Position numbers and translations under genes: made by a program
The notes under the pieces: generated by a model
Seen by the model: the letters and a program-made list of their open reading frames with translations, nothing else
What the model was told of the DNA's origin: nothing
Database searches by the model: none
Source of the DNA: Pseudomonas sp. P8_241
GTDB lineage: Bacteria; Pseudomonadota; Gammaproteobacteria; Pseudomonadales; Pseudomonadaceae
Length of the DNA stretch: 64,000 nucleotides
Assembly: GCF_034008315.1 (NCBI RefSeq)
Contig: NZ_CP125377.1
Coordinates: 6,140,501 to 6,204,500 of the forward strand
Reading direction: 5' to 3'
Part shown: positions 18,164 to 29,963 of the stretch, one piece after another
Position numbering within the stretch: position 1 is the stretch's first letter
How the letters are laid out: every line of letters starts with the position of its first letter

Positions 18164-19228
18164 TTAGTTGACCTTGGCGTTCAGCTCACCTTTCAGGTAA
18201 CGCTGATACATGCCTTCCAGCGAGATCGCCTTGATCTTCGAAGCGTTGCCGGCAGTGCCGAAGGCTTCGTAGCGCGCGATGCACACGTCACGCATGGCGG
18301 TAACGGTGGCGCCGAAGAATTTACGTGGGTCGAACTCGCTCGGGTTGGTGGCCATCAGGCGACGCATGGCGCCGGTGGACGCCAGGCGCAGGTCGGTGTC
18401 GATGTTGACCTTGCGCACGCCGTGCTTGATGCCTTCAACGATTTCTTCAACCGGTACGCCGTAGGTTTCTTTGATGTCGCCGCCGTACTGGTTGATGATC
18501 GCCAGCCACTCTTGCGGAACCGAAGACGAACCGTGCATCACCAGGTGAGTGTTCGGAATGCGCTTGTGGATTTCCTTGATGCGGTCGATGGCCAGCACGT
18601 CGCCGGTAGGCGGCTTGGTGAACTTGTAGGCGCCGTGGCTGGTGCCGATGGCGATGGCCAGGGCATCGACCTGAGTGCGTTTTACGAAGTCAGCGGCTTC
18701 TTCCGGGTCGGTCAGCATCTGACTGTGATCCAGAACGCCTTCGGCGCCGATGCCGTCTTCTTCACCGGCCATGCCGGTTTCCAGCGAACCCAGGCAACCC
18801 AGCTCGCCTTCTACCGAAACGCCGCAGGCGTGAGCCAAGGCTACAGTTTGTTGGGTCACACGGACGTTGTAGTCGTAGTCGGTCGGGGTCTTGCCGTCTT
18901 CACCCAGGGAACCGTCCATCATGACCGAGCTGAAGCCCAGTTGAATGGAGCGCTGGCAGACGTCAGGGCTGGTGCCGTGGTCCTGGTGCATGCACACCGG
19001 GATGTGCGGGAATTCTTCGATGGCGGCCAGGATCAAGTGACGCAGGAACGGTGCACCGGCGTATTTGCGAGCACCGGCCGAAGCCTGGACGATCACCGGG
19101 GAGTCAGTCTTGTCAGCGGCTTCCATGATGGCGCGCATCTGCTCAAGGTTGTTGACGTTGAAGGCTGGAACGCCGTAGCCGAACTCGGCTGCGTGGTCCA
19201 GCATCTGGCGCATGCTGATAAGTGCCAT
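18164..19228 (-). CDS. fba: Fructose-bisphosphate aldolase, class II
   Basis: Zinc-dependent class II aldolase that interconverts fructose 1,6-bisphosphate with glyceraldehyde 3-phosphate and dihydroxyacetone phosphate. It is 354 residues, of the Calvin-cycle (CbbA) subtype. Visible motifs include the zinc ligand region [16 protein letters not shown] and the glycine-rich phosphate loop around VMHGSSSVP. In Pseudomonas, which lacks phosphofructokinase, the enzyme works mainly in gluconeogenesis. It ends the cluster tkt-epd-pgk-two small lipoproteins-fba; a REP doublet lies upstream, so it probably has its own promoter. Confidence 0.97.
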   Translation of the reverse strand: MALISMRQMLDHAAEFGYGVPAFNVNNLEQMRAIMEAADKTDSPVIVQASAGARKYAGAPFLRHLILAAIEEFPHIPVCMHQDHGTSPDVCQRSIQLGFSSVMMDGSLGEDGKTPTDYDYNVRVTQQTVALAHACGVSVEGELGCLGSLETGMAGEEDGIGAEGVLDHSQMLTDPEEAADFVKRTQVDALAIAIGTSHGAYKFTKPPTGDVLAIDRIKEIHKRIPNTHLVMHGSSSVPQEWLAIINQYGGDIKETYGVPVEEIVEGIKHGVRKVNIDTDLRLASTGAMRRLMATNPSEFDPRKFFGATVTAMRDVCIARYEAFGTAGNASKIKAISLEGMYQRYLKGELNAKVN

Positions 19229-19361
19229 TTTGTGTATCTCTCCCGGTTGAGGGTCGTTAATCGTGCCAGCCTGCCGGAGCGGCGGCGGCTATTCAAGTTA
19301 TTGCAGATCGGGGGTTGAGCCCGTACCTGCGAATTCAGTGCTGCATCTGGTCACTGCCCTC

Positions 19362-19462
19362 TGTAGGAGCGAGCCTGCTCGCGATGGTGGCCCAGACAAC
19401 GCGGGCATTCAGGCACCCCGCGTTATCGTTAACGACCATCGCGAGCAGGCTCGCTCCTACAG
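19362..19462. repeat. REP doublet upstream of fba
   Basis: TGTAGGAGCGAGCCTGCTCG at 19362 and the inverse ATCGCGAGCAGGCTCGCTCC ending at 19457. Both arms are of the GAGC-CTGCTC subtype, so this pair matches itself but differs from the GGCTTGC majority. Confidence 0.88.
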
Positions 19463-19478
19463 GTACGGCATAGTCTGT

Positions 19479-19811
19479 TTATTGCGCCTTGCAGCCGCGG
19501 CCAATCAAATCATTGGTGGCAACCCAGTAAACCAGGCCTTCCTCACCTTTCATGTGAAACGCCAGCATGTCGTTGCTGTACAGCGAGCCCGACGCACCCG
19601 GTTCCTCTTTCAAGCGATAAACCTGATCGGCACCGCCCAGGCGCACGTCGACTTCTTTGCGGCTGTCATCGGTGAAGCGCCACAGCACTTTGGCCTGGCT
19701 GTCGCAGGTCCAGGCCGTCCAGTTATCCACGGGGGCGGACGACTGGAACGGATTCAGATAGGCGCACCCTGCCAGCAATGCCAGTGCCGTAACGGCGATA
19801 AAACCTTTCAT
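19479..19811 (-). CDS. MliC-like lysozyme-inhibitor lipoprotein
   Basis: A 110-residue lipoprotein: MKGFIAVTALALLAGCAYLN carries a lipobox (LLAGC), giving about 15 residues of signal and an acylated Cys. The mature part fits the MliC domain (membrane-bound inhibitor of c-type lysozyme): a WTCDSQ start, and SGSLYSNDMLAFHMKGEEG, close to the conserved loop that inserts in the lysozyme active site. It would sit in the outer membrane and protect against host lysozyme. Start 19811 was chosen over a longer frame because it places the signal at the N-terminus. Confidence 0.8.
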   Translation of the reverse strand: MKGFIAVTALALLAGCAYLNPFQSSAPVDNWTAWTCDSQAKVLWRFTDDSRKEVDVRLGGADQVYRLKEEPGASGSLYSNDMLAFHMKGEEGLVYWVATNDLIGRGCKAQ

Positions 19812-19867
19812 CCATGTCCCTCGACCGATGGCACACGCCGCCGGCCCTGAGTAAAGAGTCAGACCCG

Positions 19868-20089
19868 TCAAGGGCAGCCATGTTCCTTGGCGGGGGTCTG
19901 TGTCTCGTATTTGTCCAGGCCATCAGGTCCGGAACGCTTGTTGAGCACCGGGTTGGTTTCCGCTTGCCAGTCGGCCTGGTAGCAGCTTTTTTCCGGCGCG
20001 GATGGCGCAGGTTCCGCTGTGGCTTTCGGGTTACTCCCGCAAGCCACCAGTGAACCTGCGACAATCAACAGCGCTAGCGTCTTGACCAT
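19868..20089 (-). CDS. Small lipoprotein of unknown function
   Basis: A 73-residue predicted lipoprotein: MVKTLALLIVAGSLVACGSN has a clear lipobox (LVAC). The mature part is short, polar and proline/alanine rich (ATAEPAPSAPEK) with two further Cys residues. I recognise no domain. Start ATG 20089 was chosen because the signal peptide begins there; an in-frame start further upstream at 20113 would displace it. The position between pgk and the MliC-like gene is probably in the same transcript; both encode envelope lipoproteins within a sugar-phosphate enzyme cluster. Confidence 0.72.
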   Translation of the reverse strand: MVKTLALLIVAGSLVACGSNPKATAEPAPSAPEKSCYQADWQAETNPVLNKRSGPDGLDKYETQTPAKEHGCP

Positions 20090-20124
20090 TTCAACACTCC
20101 CTTGCCTGGTCAAACGGGCGACCC

Positions 20125-21288
20125 TCAGGCCTTGGCCCGGCTTTCCAGGACTTCAACGGCTGGCAACACTTTGCCTTCAACGAATTCGAGGAACGCACCG
20201 CCGCCGGTAGAAATGTAGGAGATTTGCGCGGCAACGCCATATTTGTCGATGGCGGCCAGTGTGTCGCCGCCGCCAGCGATGGAGAACGCTGCGCTGTCGG
20301 CGATCGCCTGGGCCAAAACTTTGGTGCCGTTACCGAATTGATCGAACTCGAACACGCCGACCGGACCATTCCACAGAATGGTTTGCGACGACTTCAGCAA
20401 CTCGGCGAAATTCGCCGCGGTCTGCGGGCCGATGTCCAGGATCATGTCGTCAGCCGCGACGTCAGCGATCAGCTTCACGGTGGCCGTCGCGCTTTCAGCG
20501 AATTCCTTGGCAACCACTACGTCGACTGGCAGCGGTACGCTGACCTTGGCGGCGATGGCGCGAGCGGTGTCCAGCAGGTCCGGCTCGTACAGGGATTTGC
20601 CGACCGGGTGACCGGCAGCGGCCAGAAAGGTGTTGGCAATACCGCCGCCCACGATCAACTGGTTGCAGATCTGGCTCAGGCTGTTCAGCACGTCGAGTTT
20701 GGTCGACACCTTGGAACCGGCGACGATGGCCGCCATTGGCTGGGCCGGAGCGCCCAGGGCTTTGCCCAGTGCATCCAGTTCAGCGGCCAGCAACGGGCCG
20801 GCAGCAGCAACTTTGGCGAACTTGGCCACGCCGTGGGTCGAACCCTCGGCACGGTGAGCGGTGCCGAAGGCGTCCATCACGAACACGTCGCACAGGGCTG
20901 CGTATTGCTGGGCCAGTTCGTCGGCGTTCTTTTTCTCGCCTTTGTTGAAGCGCACGTTTTCGAACAGCACGATGTCGCCGGCCTTGACGTCAACACCGCC
21001 CAGGTAGTCAGCGACCAGTGGCACTTCACGGCCCAGCGCCTTGCTCAGATAGTCGGCGACTGGCTTGAGGCTGTTCTCGGCCGAGAACTCGCCTTCGGTC
21101 GGTCGGCCAAGGTGCGAGCAGACCATCACGGCCGCGCCTTTTTCCAGGGCCAGCTTGATGGTCGGCAGCGAGGCCAGGATACGCGCATCGCTGGTGACAA
21201 CACCGTCCTTGACTGGGACGTTGAGGTCTTCGCGGATCAATACGCGCTTACCTTGCAGATCGAGGTCGGACATCTTCAACACGGTCAT
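20125..21288 (-). CDS. pgk: Phosphoglycerate kinase
   Basis: Transfers phosphate between 1,3-bisphosphoglycerate and ADP in the cytoplasm. A 387-residue, two-domain protein with the N-terminal signature [16 protein letters not shown], substrate-binding [21 protein letters not shown] in the middle, and the nucleotide-binding [13 protein letters not shown] and [13 protein letters not shown] at the C-terminus. Start 21288 gives [14 protein letters not shown]. It lies 26 bases after epd on the same strand; Epd, Pgk and Fba form the classic gammaproteobacterial group. Confidence 0.97.
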   Translation of the reverse strand: MTVLKMSDLDLQGKRVLIREDLNVPVKDGVVTSDARILASLPTIKLALEKGAAVMVCSHLGRPTEGEFSAENSLKPVADYLSKALGREVPLVADYLGGVDVKAGDIVLFENVRFNKGEKKNADELAQQYAALCDVFVMDAFGTAHRAEGSTHGVAKFAKVAAAGPLLAAELDALGKALGAPAQPMAAIVAGSKVSTKLDVLNSLSQICNQLIVGGGIANTFLAAAGHPVGKSLYEPDLLDTARAIAAKVSVPLPVDVVVAKEFAESATATVKLIADVAADDMILDIGPQTAANFAELLKSSQTILWNGPVGVFEFDQFGNGTKVLAQAIADSAAFSIAGGGDTLAAIDKYGVAAQISYISTGGGAFLEFVEGKVLPAVEVLESRAKA

Positions 21289-21314
21289 GGGTCGCATTTC
21301 CTGAGTAGCTGATC

Positions 21315-22373
21315 TTAGAGAGCAGGTTTTTTTGAAGTCGCTGTTTGCAGATAGTGCTCTGCAACGTCCAGCATTCGGTTGGCAAAACCCCATTCGTTGT
21401 CGAACCAGGCCAGGATGTTCACCAGCCGAGGGCCGGAAACGCGGGTCTGACTGGCATCGACGATCGCCGAATGTGGGTCATGGTTGAAATCACAGCTTGC
21501 GTGAGGTAGCTCGGTGTAGGCCAGCAGGCCTTTGAGCGGTCCGCTGGTGGCGGCTTCGCGCAGGATCCGGTTGACTTCGCAGGCGTCGGTCGCGGTGGCG
21601 GTCTGCATCGTAATGTCGAGGCAGGACACGTTAACCGTCGGCACCCGCACGGCTTTGGCCTGAATTCGCCCGGCAAGTTCCGGCAACAGGCGTTCGATGC
21701 CGCGCGCCAGACCGGTGGACACCGGGATCACCGACTGGAACGCCGAACGGGTGCGGCGCAGGTCTTCGTGGTGATAGGCATCGATGACCGGCTGATCGTT
21801 CATCGCCGAGTGAATCGTGGTGATCGACACGTAATCCAGACCGATCGCCTGGTTCAGCAGACGCAACAACGGCACGCCGCAGTTGGTGGTGCAGGACGCG
21901 TTGGACACCAGCAGTTCGTCGCCGGTCAGGCAGTCCTGGTTCACGCCGTAGACGATGGTGGCGTCGACATCGGTCTCGCTGGCCATCGGCTGGGAAAACA
22001 GCACGCGCGGGGCGCCGGCGTCGAGGAACCGCTGGCCGTCTTCGCGCGTGTTATAAGCGCCGGAGCACTCCAGCACCAGATCAACGCCCAGGGACGTCCA
22101 ATCGATGCCTTCGGGGGTGGCACTGCGCAGGACCTTCACGCAGTCGCCATTGATATGCAGACAATCGCCATCCACTCTCACTTCGCCGGGAAAACGCCCG
22201 TGAGTGGAGTCAAAGCGTGTCAGGTATTCGATGCTGGCCATGTCCGCCAGATCGTTGATCGCGACAATTTCAAACCCGGCCTTGTCGCCTCGCTCGAACA
22301 ACGCACGCAAGACGCAACGACCAATCCGGCCGTAGCCGTTGAGTGCAACTTTGTAAGGACGCGGTTGAGGCAT
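21315..22373 (-). CDS. epd: D-erythrose-4-phosphate dehydrogenase
   Basis: A GapA-like NAD enzyme that oxidises erythrose 4-phosphate to 4-phosphoerythronate, the first step of pyridoxal phosphate synthesis. It is 352 residues. NAD-binding [16 protein letters not shown] is at the N-terminus and the active cysteine is in SNASCTTNC. The epd assignment over gap rests on sequence features such as [19 protein letters not shown] and the fixed position beside pgk and tkt. The product substrate, erythrose 4-phosphate, is made by transketolase encoded just upstream. Start ATG 22373 (MPQPRPYK). Confidence 0.92.
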   Translation of the reverse strand: MPQPRPYKVALNGYGRIGRCVLRALFERGDKAGFEIVAINDLADMASIEYLTRFDSTHGRFPGEVRVDGDCLHINGDCVKVLRSATPEGIDWTSLGVDLVLECSGAYNTREDGQRFLDAGAPRVLFSQPMASETDVDATIVYGVNQDCLTGDELLVSNASCTTNCGVPLLRLLNQAIGLDYVSITTIHSAMNDQPVIDAYHHEDLRRTRSAFQSVIPVSTGLARGIERLLPELAGRIQAKAVRVPTVNVSCLDITMQTATATDACEVNRILREAATSGPLKGLLAYTELPHASCDFNHDPHSAIVDASQTRVSGPRLVNILAWFDNEWGFANRMLDVAEHYLQTATSKKPAL

Positions 22374-22406
22374 GGGGTTCTCGATAGTATTCGCTAACAA
22401 CACAAC

Positions 22407-22493
22407 CCCTGTAGGAGCTGTCGAGTGAAACGAGGCTGCGATCTTTAAAGATCAAGATCAAAGGATCGCAGCCTTCGGCAGCTCCTACAGGGT
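22407..22493. repeat. Family II inverted repeat between tkt and epd
   Basis: CCCTGTAGGAGCTGTCGAG at 22407 and AAGGCTGCGATC-type inverse AAGGATCGCAGCCTTCGGCA followed by GCTCCTACAGGG ending at 22492. The arms pair over most of their length with a short internal gap. The structure may attenuate read-through from tkt into epd. Confidence 0.8.
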
Positions 22494-22513
22494 ATCGCAG
22501 ATGCCGTTGTTGC

Positions 22514-24511
22514 TTAGTCTTCCAGCAACTCTTCAGCCTGACCCAGGATGTTTTCCAGGGTGAAACCGAACTCTTCGAACAAGGCAGGCGCAGGCGCCGA
22601 CTCGCCGTAGGTGGTCATGCCGATCACGCGGCCTTCCAGGCCCACGTACTTGTACCAGTAGTCTGCGTGAGCAGCCTCGATGGCGATACGGGCGCTGACC
22701 TGCAACGGCAGAACCGATTGCTTGTAGCCGGCGTCCTGGGCATCGAAGACGCTGGTGCATGGCATGGAAACCACGCGAACCTTGCGGCCCTGCTCGGTCA
22801 GTTTGTCGAAGGCCTGAACGGCCAGACCCACTTCCGAACCGGTGGCGATCAGGATCAGCTCTGGCTCACCAGCGCAGTCTTTCAGCACATAACCACCACG
22901 GCTGATGTCGGCGATCTGGCCGGCATCACGGGTTTGGTGCTGCAGGTTCTGACGCGAGAAGATCAGGGCCGAAGGACCGTCCTTGCGCTCCAGTGCGTAT
23001 TTCCAGCTCACGGCCGATTCAACAGCATCGGCTGGACGCCAGGTGTCGAGGTTCGGCGTGCAGCGCAGGCTGGCCAGTTGCTCGATTGGCTGGTGAGTCG
23101 GGCCGTCTTCGCCCAGACCGATGGAGTCGTGGGTGTAGACGTGGATCACACGCTGCTTCATCAGAGCGGACATGCGCACTGCGTTGCGGGCGTATTCCAT
23201 GAACATCAGGAAGGTCGCGCCGTAAGGCACCAGGCCGCCGTGCAGGGCAACGCCGTTCATGATCGCGGTCATGCCGAATTCGCGCACGCCGTAATACATG
23301 TAGTTGCCACTGGCGTCTTCGGCAGTCACGCCTTTGCAGCCTTTCCACAGGGTCAGGTTGGAGCCGGCCAGGTCAGCCGAACCGCCGAGGAACTCAGGCA
23401 GCAACGGGCCGAATGCATTCAGCGCGTTCTGACTGGCTTTACGGCTGGCAATGGTTTCGCCTTTGGCAGCGACTTCAGCGATGTAGGCCGAGGCTTTTTC
23501 GCTGAAATCAGCCGGCAGTTCGCCGCTCAGACGACGAACCAGTTCGTTGGCTTCGGTCGGGAATGCTGCGGAGTAGGCCGCGAAACGCTGGTCCCACTCG
23601 GCTTCGGCAGCTTTACCTGCTTCCTTGGCATCCCACTCGGCATAGATGTCGGCCGGAATTTCGAACGGGCCGTGGTTCCACTTCAGCGCCGCACGGGTCA
23701 GGGCGATTTCCGCGTCACCCAGCGGGGCGCCGTGGCAGTCTTCCTTGCCTTGCTTGTTCGGCGAACCGAAGCCGATGGTGGTCTTGCAGCAGATCAGGGT
23801 CGGCTGCTCGCTTTTGCGGGCCGTATCGATCGCGGTCTTGATCTCTTCCGGATCGTGACCGTCGACATTGCGGATCACTTGCCAGTTGTAGGATTCGAAG
23901 CGCTTCGGCGTGTCATCGGTGAACCAGCCTTCGACTTCGCCGTCGATGGAGATGCCGTTGTCATCGTAGAAGGCAATCAGCTTGCCCAGGCCCAGGGTAC
24001 CGGCCAGGGAAGCGACTTCATGGGAGATGCCTTCCATCATGCAGCCATCACCCAGGAACACATAGGTGTGGTGATCGACGATGTTGTGGCCTGGGCGGTT
24101 GAACTGCGCCGCCAGGACTTTTTCAGCCAGGGCAAAGCCCACGGCGTTGGCCAAGCCCTGGCCCAATGGACCGGTGGTGGTCTCAACACCCGGGGTGTAG
24201 CCAAGTTCCGGGTGACCCGGGGTGCGGCTGTGCAGCTGACGGAACTGCTTCAGGTCTTCGATCGACAGGTCGTAGCCAGTCAGGTGCAGCAGCGAGTAGA
24301 TCAACATCGAGCCGTGACCGTTGGACAGCACGAAGCGGTCACGGTCGGCGAAGGATGGATTGCTCGGGTTGTGCTTGAGGTAGTCGCGCCAAAGTACCTC
24401 GGCGATATCCGCCATACCCATGGGGGCACCCGGATGGCCGCTGTTGGCTTTTTGCACGGCATCCATGCTGAGGGCACGAATGGCGTTGGCACGCTCACGA
24501 CGGCTAGGCAT
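22514..24511 (-). CDS. tktA: Transketolase
   Basis: Thiamine-diphosphate enzyme of the non-oxidative pentose phosphate pathway that moves two-carbon units between ketose and aldose phosphates. It is 665 residues. The N-terminal domain has [18 protein letters not shown] and the TPP motif [18 protein letters not shown] ending in [10 protein letters not shown]. The pyrimidine domain has [12 protein letters not shown] and [17 protein letters not shown]. Start ATG 24511 has AGGAG upstream. It is divergent from the ArsR-methyltransferase gene and heads the epd-pgk-fba group. Confidence 0.97.
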   Translation of the reverse strand: MPSRRERANAIRALSMDAVQKANSGHPGAPMGMADIAEVLWRDYLKHNPSNPSFADRDRFVLSNGHGSMLIYSLLHLTGYDLSIEDLKQFRQLHSRTPGHPELGYTPGVETTTGPLGQGLANAVGFALAEKVLAAQFNRPGHNIVDHHTYVFLGDGCMMEGISHEVASLAGTLGLGKLIAFYDDNGISIDGEVEGWFTDDTPKRFESYNWQVIRNVDGHDPEEIKTAIDTARKSEQPTLICCKTTIGFGSPNKQGKEDCHGAPLGDAEIALTRAALKWNHGPFEIPADIYAEWDAKEAGKAAEAEWDQRFAAYSAAFPTEANELVRRLSGELPADFSEKASAYIAEVAAKGETIASRKASQNALNAFGPLLPEFLGGSADLAGSNLTLWKGCKGVTAEDASGNYMYYGVREFGMTAIMNGVALHGGLVPYGATFLMFMEYARNAVRMSALMKQRVIHVYTHDSIGLGEDGPTHQPIEQLASLRCTPNLDTWRPADAVESAVSWKYALERKDGPSALIFSRQNLQHQTRDAGQIADISRGGYVLKDCAGEPELILIATGSEVGLAVQAFDKLTEQGRKVRVVSMPCTSVFDAQDAGYKQSVLPLQVSARIAIEAAHADYWYKYVGLEGRVIGMTTYGESAPAPALFEEFGFTLENILGQAEELLED

Positions 24512-24593
24512 CGCTGTTCTCCTGGGGGCTTGATTAAAACGAATCGGAAAAAAGGCGAGCATTTTCCCTCACCCGGACGCCTCGGGGCAATGA

Positions 24594-24622
24594 CAGATAG
24601 TCATCTGAAGGCGTTTTTCCAA
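24594..24622 (-). promoter_or_regulatory. Weak candidate promoter of tktA
   Basis: On the minus strand TTGGAA (24622-24617) and TATCTG (24599-24594) are spaced by 17 bases. The -10 is imperfect, so this is only a candidate. Confidence 0.35.
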
Positions 24623-24706
24623 CGGATAACGGCGGTTTCGGTTGGTGAATCCTTTCCGCCGTCCGTTTGTTGACTGAAGCTAACGCCTGGAAGTGCCATC
24701 TATCGT

Positions 24707-24732
24707 GCAATATCAAAACTTTTTGATATTGC
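24707..24732. promoter_or_regulatory. Perfect 12-2-12 palindrome, probable ArsR-type operator
   Basis: GCAATATCAAAA, centre CT, TTTTGATATTGC: every base of the two 12-base arms pairs. Operators of ArsR/SmtB regulators are typically 12-2-12 inverted repeats. It ends 2 bases before the -35 of the ArsR-methyltransferase gene and lies between that gene and tktA, so autoregulation is likely and an effect on tktA is possible. Confidence 0.75.
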
Positions 24733-24734
24733 CC

Positions 24735-24763
24735 TTGCGATGCTTTCGACCCATGACTAGACT
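24735..24763 (+). promoter_or_regulatory. Candidate promoter of the ArsR-methyltransferase gene
   Basis: TTGCGA (24735-24740), 17-base spacer, TAGACT (24758-24763). The start would be near 24770, only a few bases from ATG 24773, so the message would be nearly leaderless; no Shine-Dalgarno sequence is visible before that ATG. Confidence 0.5.
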
Positions 24764-24772
24764 GCCGGCCCT

Positions 24773-25768
24773 ATGAACTTACGCGTGCCCTCCATTCAAC
24801 ATGACGATTGCGATGAGCTGGCGGCCCTGTGCAAGGCTGGCGGCGATCCTCTGCGGTTGAATGTCTTGCGCGCATTGGCCAACGACTCGTTCGGCGTGCT
24901 GGAACTGGCGCAGATTTTCGGCATTGGCCAGTCGGGCATGAGCCACCACCTCAAGGTCCTGGCCCAGGCCGACCTGGTGGCGACCCGCCGTGAGGGCAAC
25001 GCGATTTTCTACCGTCGCGCCCTGCCTCACACCGAACTGCTGGGCGGCAAACTGCACGCCGCGCTGCTCGACGAAGTGGACAATCTGACGCTGCCGGCTG
25101 ACGTACTGGGGCGCATCGCACAGGTCCATGGGCAACGCGCAGCGGCCAGCCAGGACTTTTTTTCACGGGTCGCGGAGAAGTTTCGCGCCCAGCAAGACCT
25201 GATCGCCGGCCTGCCGCAGTACCGCGACAGCGTGGTGGCCCTGCTCGACAAGTTGAGCTTCGGTCAAGGCGCCACAGCCATTGAAGTCGGCCCCGGAGAC
25301 GGCGCATTTCTGCCGGAACTGGCGCGCCGCTTCACCGAGGTCACGGCGCTGGACAACAGCACCGCGATGCTCGAACTGGCGCGCCAGGTCTGCGAACGCG
25401 ACAAGCTGACTAACGTCAGCCTGCAACTGGCCGACGCCTTGAACGGCGTCTCTCTCAAGGCCGATTGCGTGGTACTGAACATGGTGCTGCACCACTTTGC
25501 CGCACCGGCCGATGCGCTCAAGCACATGGCCCACTTGCTGCAACCAGGCGGTAGCCTGTTAGTGACAGAGTTATGTAGCCACAACCAGAGTTGGGCCAAG
25601 GAGGCCTGCGGTGATCTCTGGTTGGGGTTTGAACAGGACGATCTGGCCCGTTGGGCCACCGCTGCGGGACTCGTTCCCGGGGAAAGCCTCTATGTAGGCT
25701 TACGTAATGGTTTCCAGATCCAGGTCCGTAACTTTCAGCGGCCGGCTGGCGACACTCACCATCGGTAA
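24773..25768 (+). CDS. ArsR-family regulator fused to a SAM-dependent methyltransferase domain
   Basis: A 331-residue two-domain protein. Residues about 10-100 form an ArsR winged helix (DPLRLNVLRALANDS, then recognition helix GIGQSGMSHHLKVL). The ArsR metal motif ELCVC is absent (GVLELAQ instead), so metal sensing is unlikely. Residues about 150-320 form a class I methyltransferase with motif I EVGPGDGAFLPELA and later VVLNMVLHHF. It lies 18 bases before metK, which makes SAM. By analogy with the ArsR-type SAH sensor SahR of other proteobacteria, I infer that it senses SAM or SAH and controls the methyl cycle; catalytic activity is unproven. Confidence 0.88.
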   Translation: MNLRVPSIQHDDCDELAALCKAGGDPLRLNVLRALANDSFGVLELAQIFGIGQSGMSHHLKVLAQADLVATRREGNAIFYRRALPHTELLGGKLHAALLDEVDNLTLPADVLGRIAQVHGQRAAASQDFFSRVAEKFRAQQDLIAGLPQYRDSVVALLDKLSFGQGATAIEVGPGDGAFLPELARRFTEVTALDNSTAMLELARQVCERDKLTNVSLQLADALNGVSLKADCVVLNMVLHHFAAPADALKHMAHLLQPGGSLLVTELCSHNQSWAKEACGDLWLGFEQDDLARWATAAGLVPGESLYVGLRNGFQIQVRNFQRPAGDTHHR

Positions 25769-25786
25769 TTTCAGGAAAACATCGAG

Positions 25787-26977
<1,191 letters not shown>

Positions 26978-26992
26978 CTTCCTGCTGCACCC

Positions 26993-27029
26993 AAAAGCCC
27001 CGCACGGTTCGCGCCCTGCGGGGCTTTTT
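26993..27029 (+). terminator. Intrinsic terminator of metK
   Basis: AAAAGCCCCGCA (26993-27004), a 12-base loop, and TGCGGGGCTTTTT (27017-27029): a perfect 12-bp stem followed by a T-run. Confidence 0.93.
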
Positions 27030-27118
27030 ATTGGGGTTGGCTTTACACCGTGGCGCGGCCAGTCCTGTCACCGGCAATACCCAGCAAAACACCCCCTCGC
27101 TGCACCAACTGATACTGA

Positions 27119-28837
<1,719 letters not shown>

Positions 28838-28920
28838 CCGACGTCCACCGGGAACCCCAAGGTGTCGATCGGCTCAAACAAGCCATCGTCACCCCGCTTG
28901 CTTTCTTACATGGAGCTTTT

Positions 28921-29316
28921 ATGAAACTTCTTTCACCGCTGGCCCTGTTGACCCTTTGCAGCGTGCTGGCCACTCCGCTGATGGCGGATGAAGAAGCACC
29001 GGGGCTGACCGGATGCGCCGCCAAGAAGCAAGGCATCATCAACCAGATCGAACTGGCCAAATCCCACGCTAATCTCGACCAACAGGCCGGTCTGGAAAAG
29101 GCTCTGAGCGAAGTCGAGGCAAACTGCACGGACGCATCGCTGAAAAAAGAACGGGAAAACAAGGTGCTCGACGCCAAGCATGAAGTCAGCCAGCGTCAGG
29201 CCGATCTCGACAAGGCCATGAAAAAAGGCGATCCCGACAAGATCAACAAGCGCAAGGACAAGCTCGCCGAATCCCGCAAGGAATTGCAGGAAGCGCTGGA
29301 TGAATTGGATAAGTAA
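28921..29316 (+). CDS. DUF1090-family periplasmic protein (YqjC-like)
   Basis: A 131-residue exported protein. A signal peptide (MKLLSPLALLTLCSVLATPL, cut after LMA) leads to a short region with the paired cysteines of DUF1090 (LTGCAAKKQGIINQIELAK and EANCTDASLKKERE). A long charged helix follows, very rich in Lys, Asp and Glu, likely a coiled coil. Family members such as E. coli YqjC are periplasmic, of unknown function. ATG 28921 follows GGAGC. It is convergent with the cytochrome c gene. Confidence 0.85.
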   Translation: MKLLSPLALLTLCSVLATPLMADEEAPGLTGCAAKKQGIINQIELAKSHANLDQQAGLEKALSEVEANCTDASLKKERENKVLDAKHEVSQRQADLDKAMKKGDPDKINKRKDKLAESRKELQEALDELDK

Positions 29317-29334
29317 CCGCTCGGTTTGAGATTA

Positions 29335-29379
29335 AAAGATCGCAGCCTACGCAGGAGCTGACGAAGGCTGCGATCCTTT
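29335..29379. terminator. Family II inverted repeat acting as likely bidirectional terminator
   Basis: AAAGATCGCAGCCT (29335-29348) and AGGCTGCGATCCTTT (29365-29379) form a 13-14 bp stem with A and T runs at the ends, between two convergent genes. It is a short form of the family II repeat. Confidence 0.75.
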
Positions 29380-29385
29380 CCTGAT

Positions 29386-29835
29386 TCAATGGTCCCGAAA
29401 CGCCTTATGACATGCGCTGCAAGCATCTTCGACCTTCTGCACCGCCGGCCCCAGATTGCTGGCCTTGTAGGGCTGGACCTGGCTGGCAATCACCAATTCA
29501 CCGGTGGCCGCCTCAAGGTCGCGGGCCATTCCCTGAAAGCGAGCCTGTTGCTCCCAGACATCGCTCGTGGCGCTGGTGTGATCTTCTTCGCGCACCTTCG
29601 GAAAATGTTTCCAGGGTTCATGGGACAAGGCATCAAGCTTCACCGCACCCTCGGCGAACTTCGGGCCGTCGAACGCAATACGCCCACGCAACATGCCCCC
29701 CAGATCTTCACCGGTCTTGAGCATCTGCTTGAAAATGGCCTTGCGTTGACCGAGCGGCGAGTTGGGGTCGACCCCGCCACAGGCGGACAGGGTCAGACAG
29801 ACCAGCAATACAACAGAAAGTCTTTTAAGAGTCAT
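29386..29835 (-). CDS. Class II cytochrome c (c-prime type) lipoprotein
   Basis: A 149-residue protein with a lipoprotein signal (LLVCLTLSACGG, lipobox LSAC). The haem-binding CSACH is at residues 139-143, close to the C-terminus, which is the mark of class II cytochromes c (four-helix bundle, cytochrome c-prime and c556). The rest is mainly helical, with aromatic and charged residues such as FPKVREEDH. It would bind one haem c in the periplasm, anchored to a membrane. Partner and role (electron transfer or gas binding) are not visible. It stands alone on its strand. Confidence 0.87.
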   Translation of the reverse strand: MTLKRLSVVLLVCLTLSACGGVDPNSPLGQRKAIFKQMLKTGEDLGGMLRGRIAFDGPKFAEGAVKLDALSHEPWKHFPKVREEDHTSATSDVWEQQARFQGMARDLEAATGELVIASQVQPYKASNLGPAVQKVEDACSACHKAFRDH

Positions 29836-29963
29836 GGTGGCTTCAGGTCACGGAAAACGGCGGCCAGTATCCTCGCCTGATCGGTAAAGACCAATAGCCC
29901 TATTATCAATACGGGTTGTTTGAGCGCATGGAGCACTCGGGCAACCGGCAAAGGAATCACTCC

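Noticed and set aside
22667..24673. 668-codon open frame antisense to tktA
   Set aside because: The transketolase motifs on the minus strand are unmistakable; the plus-strand frame is an artefact of codon bias and has no recognisable domain.
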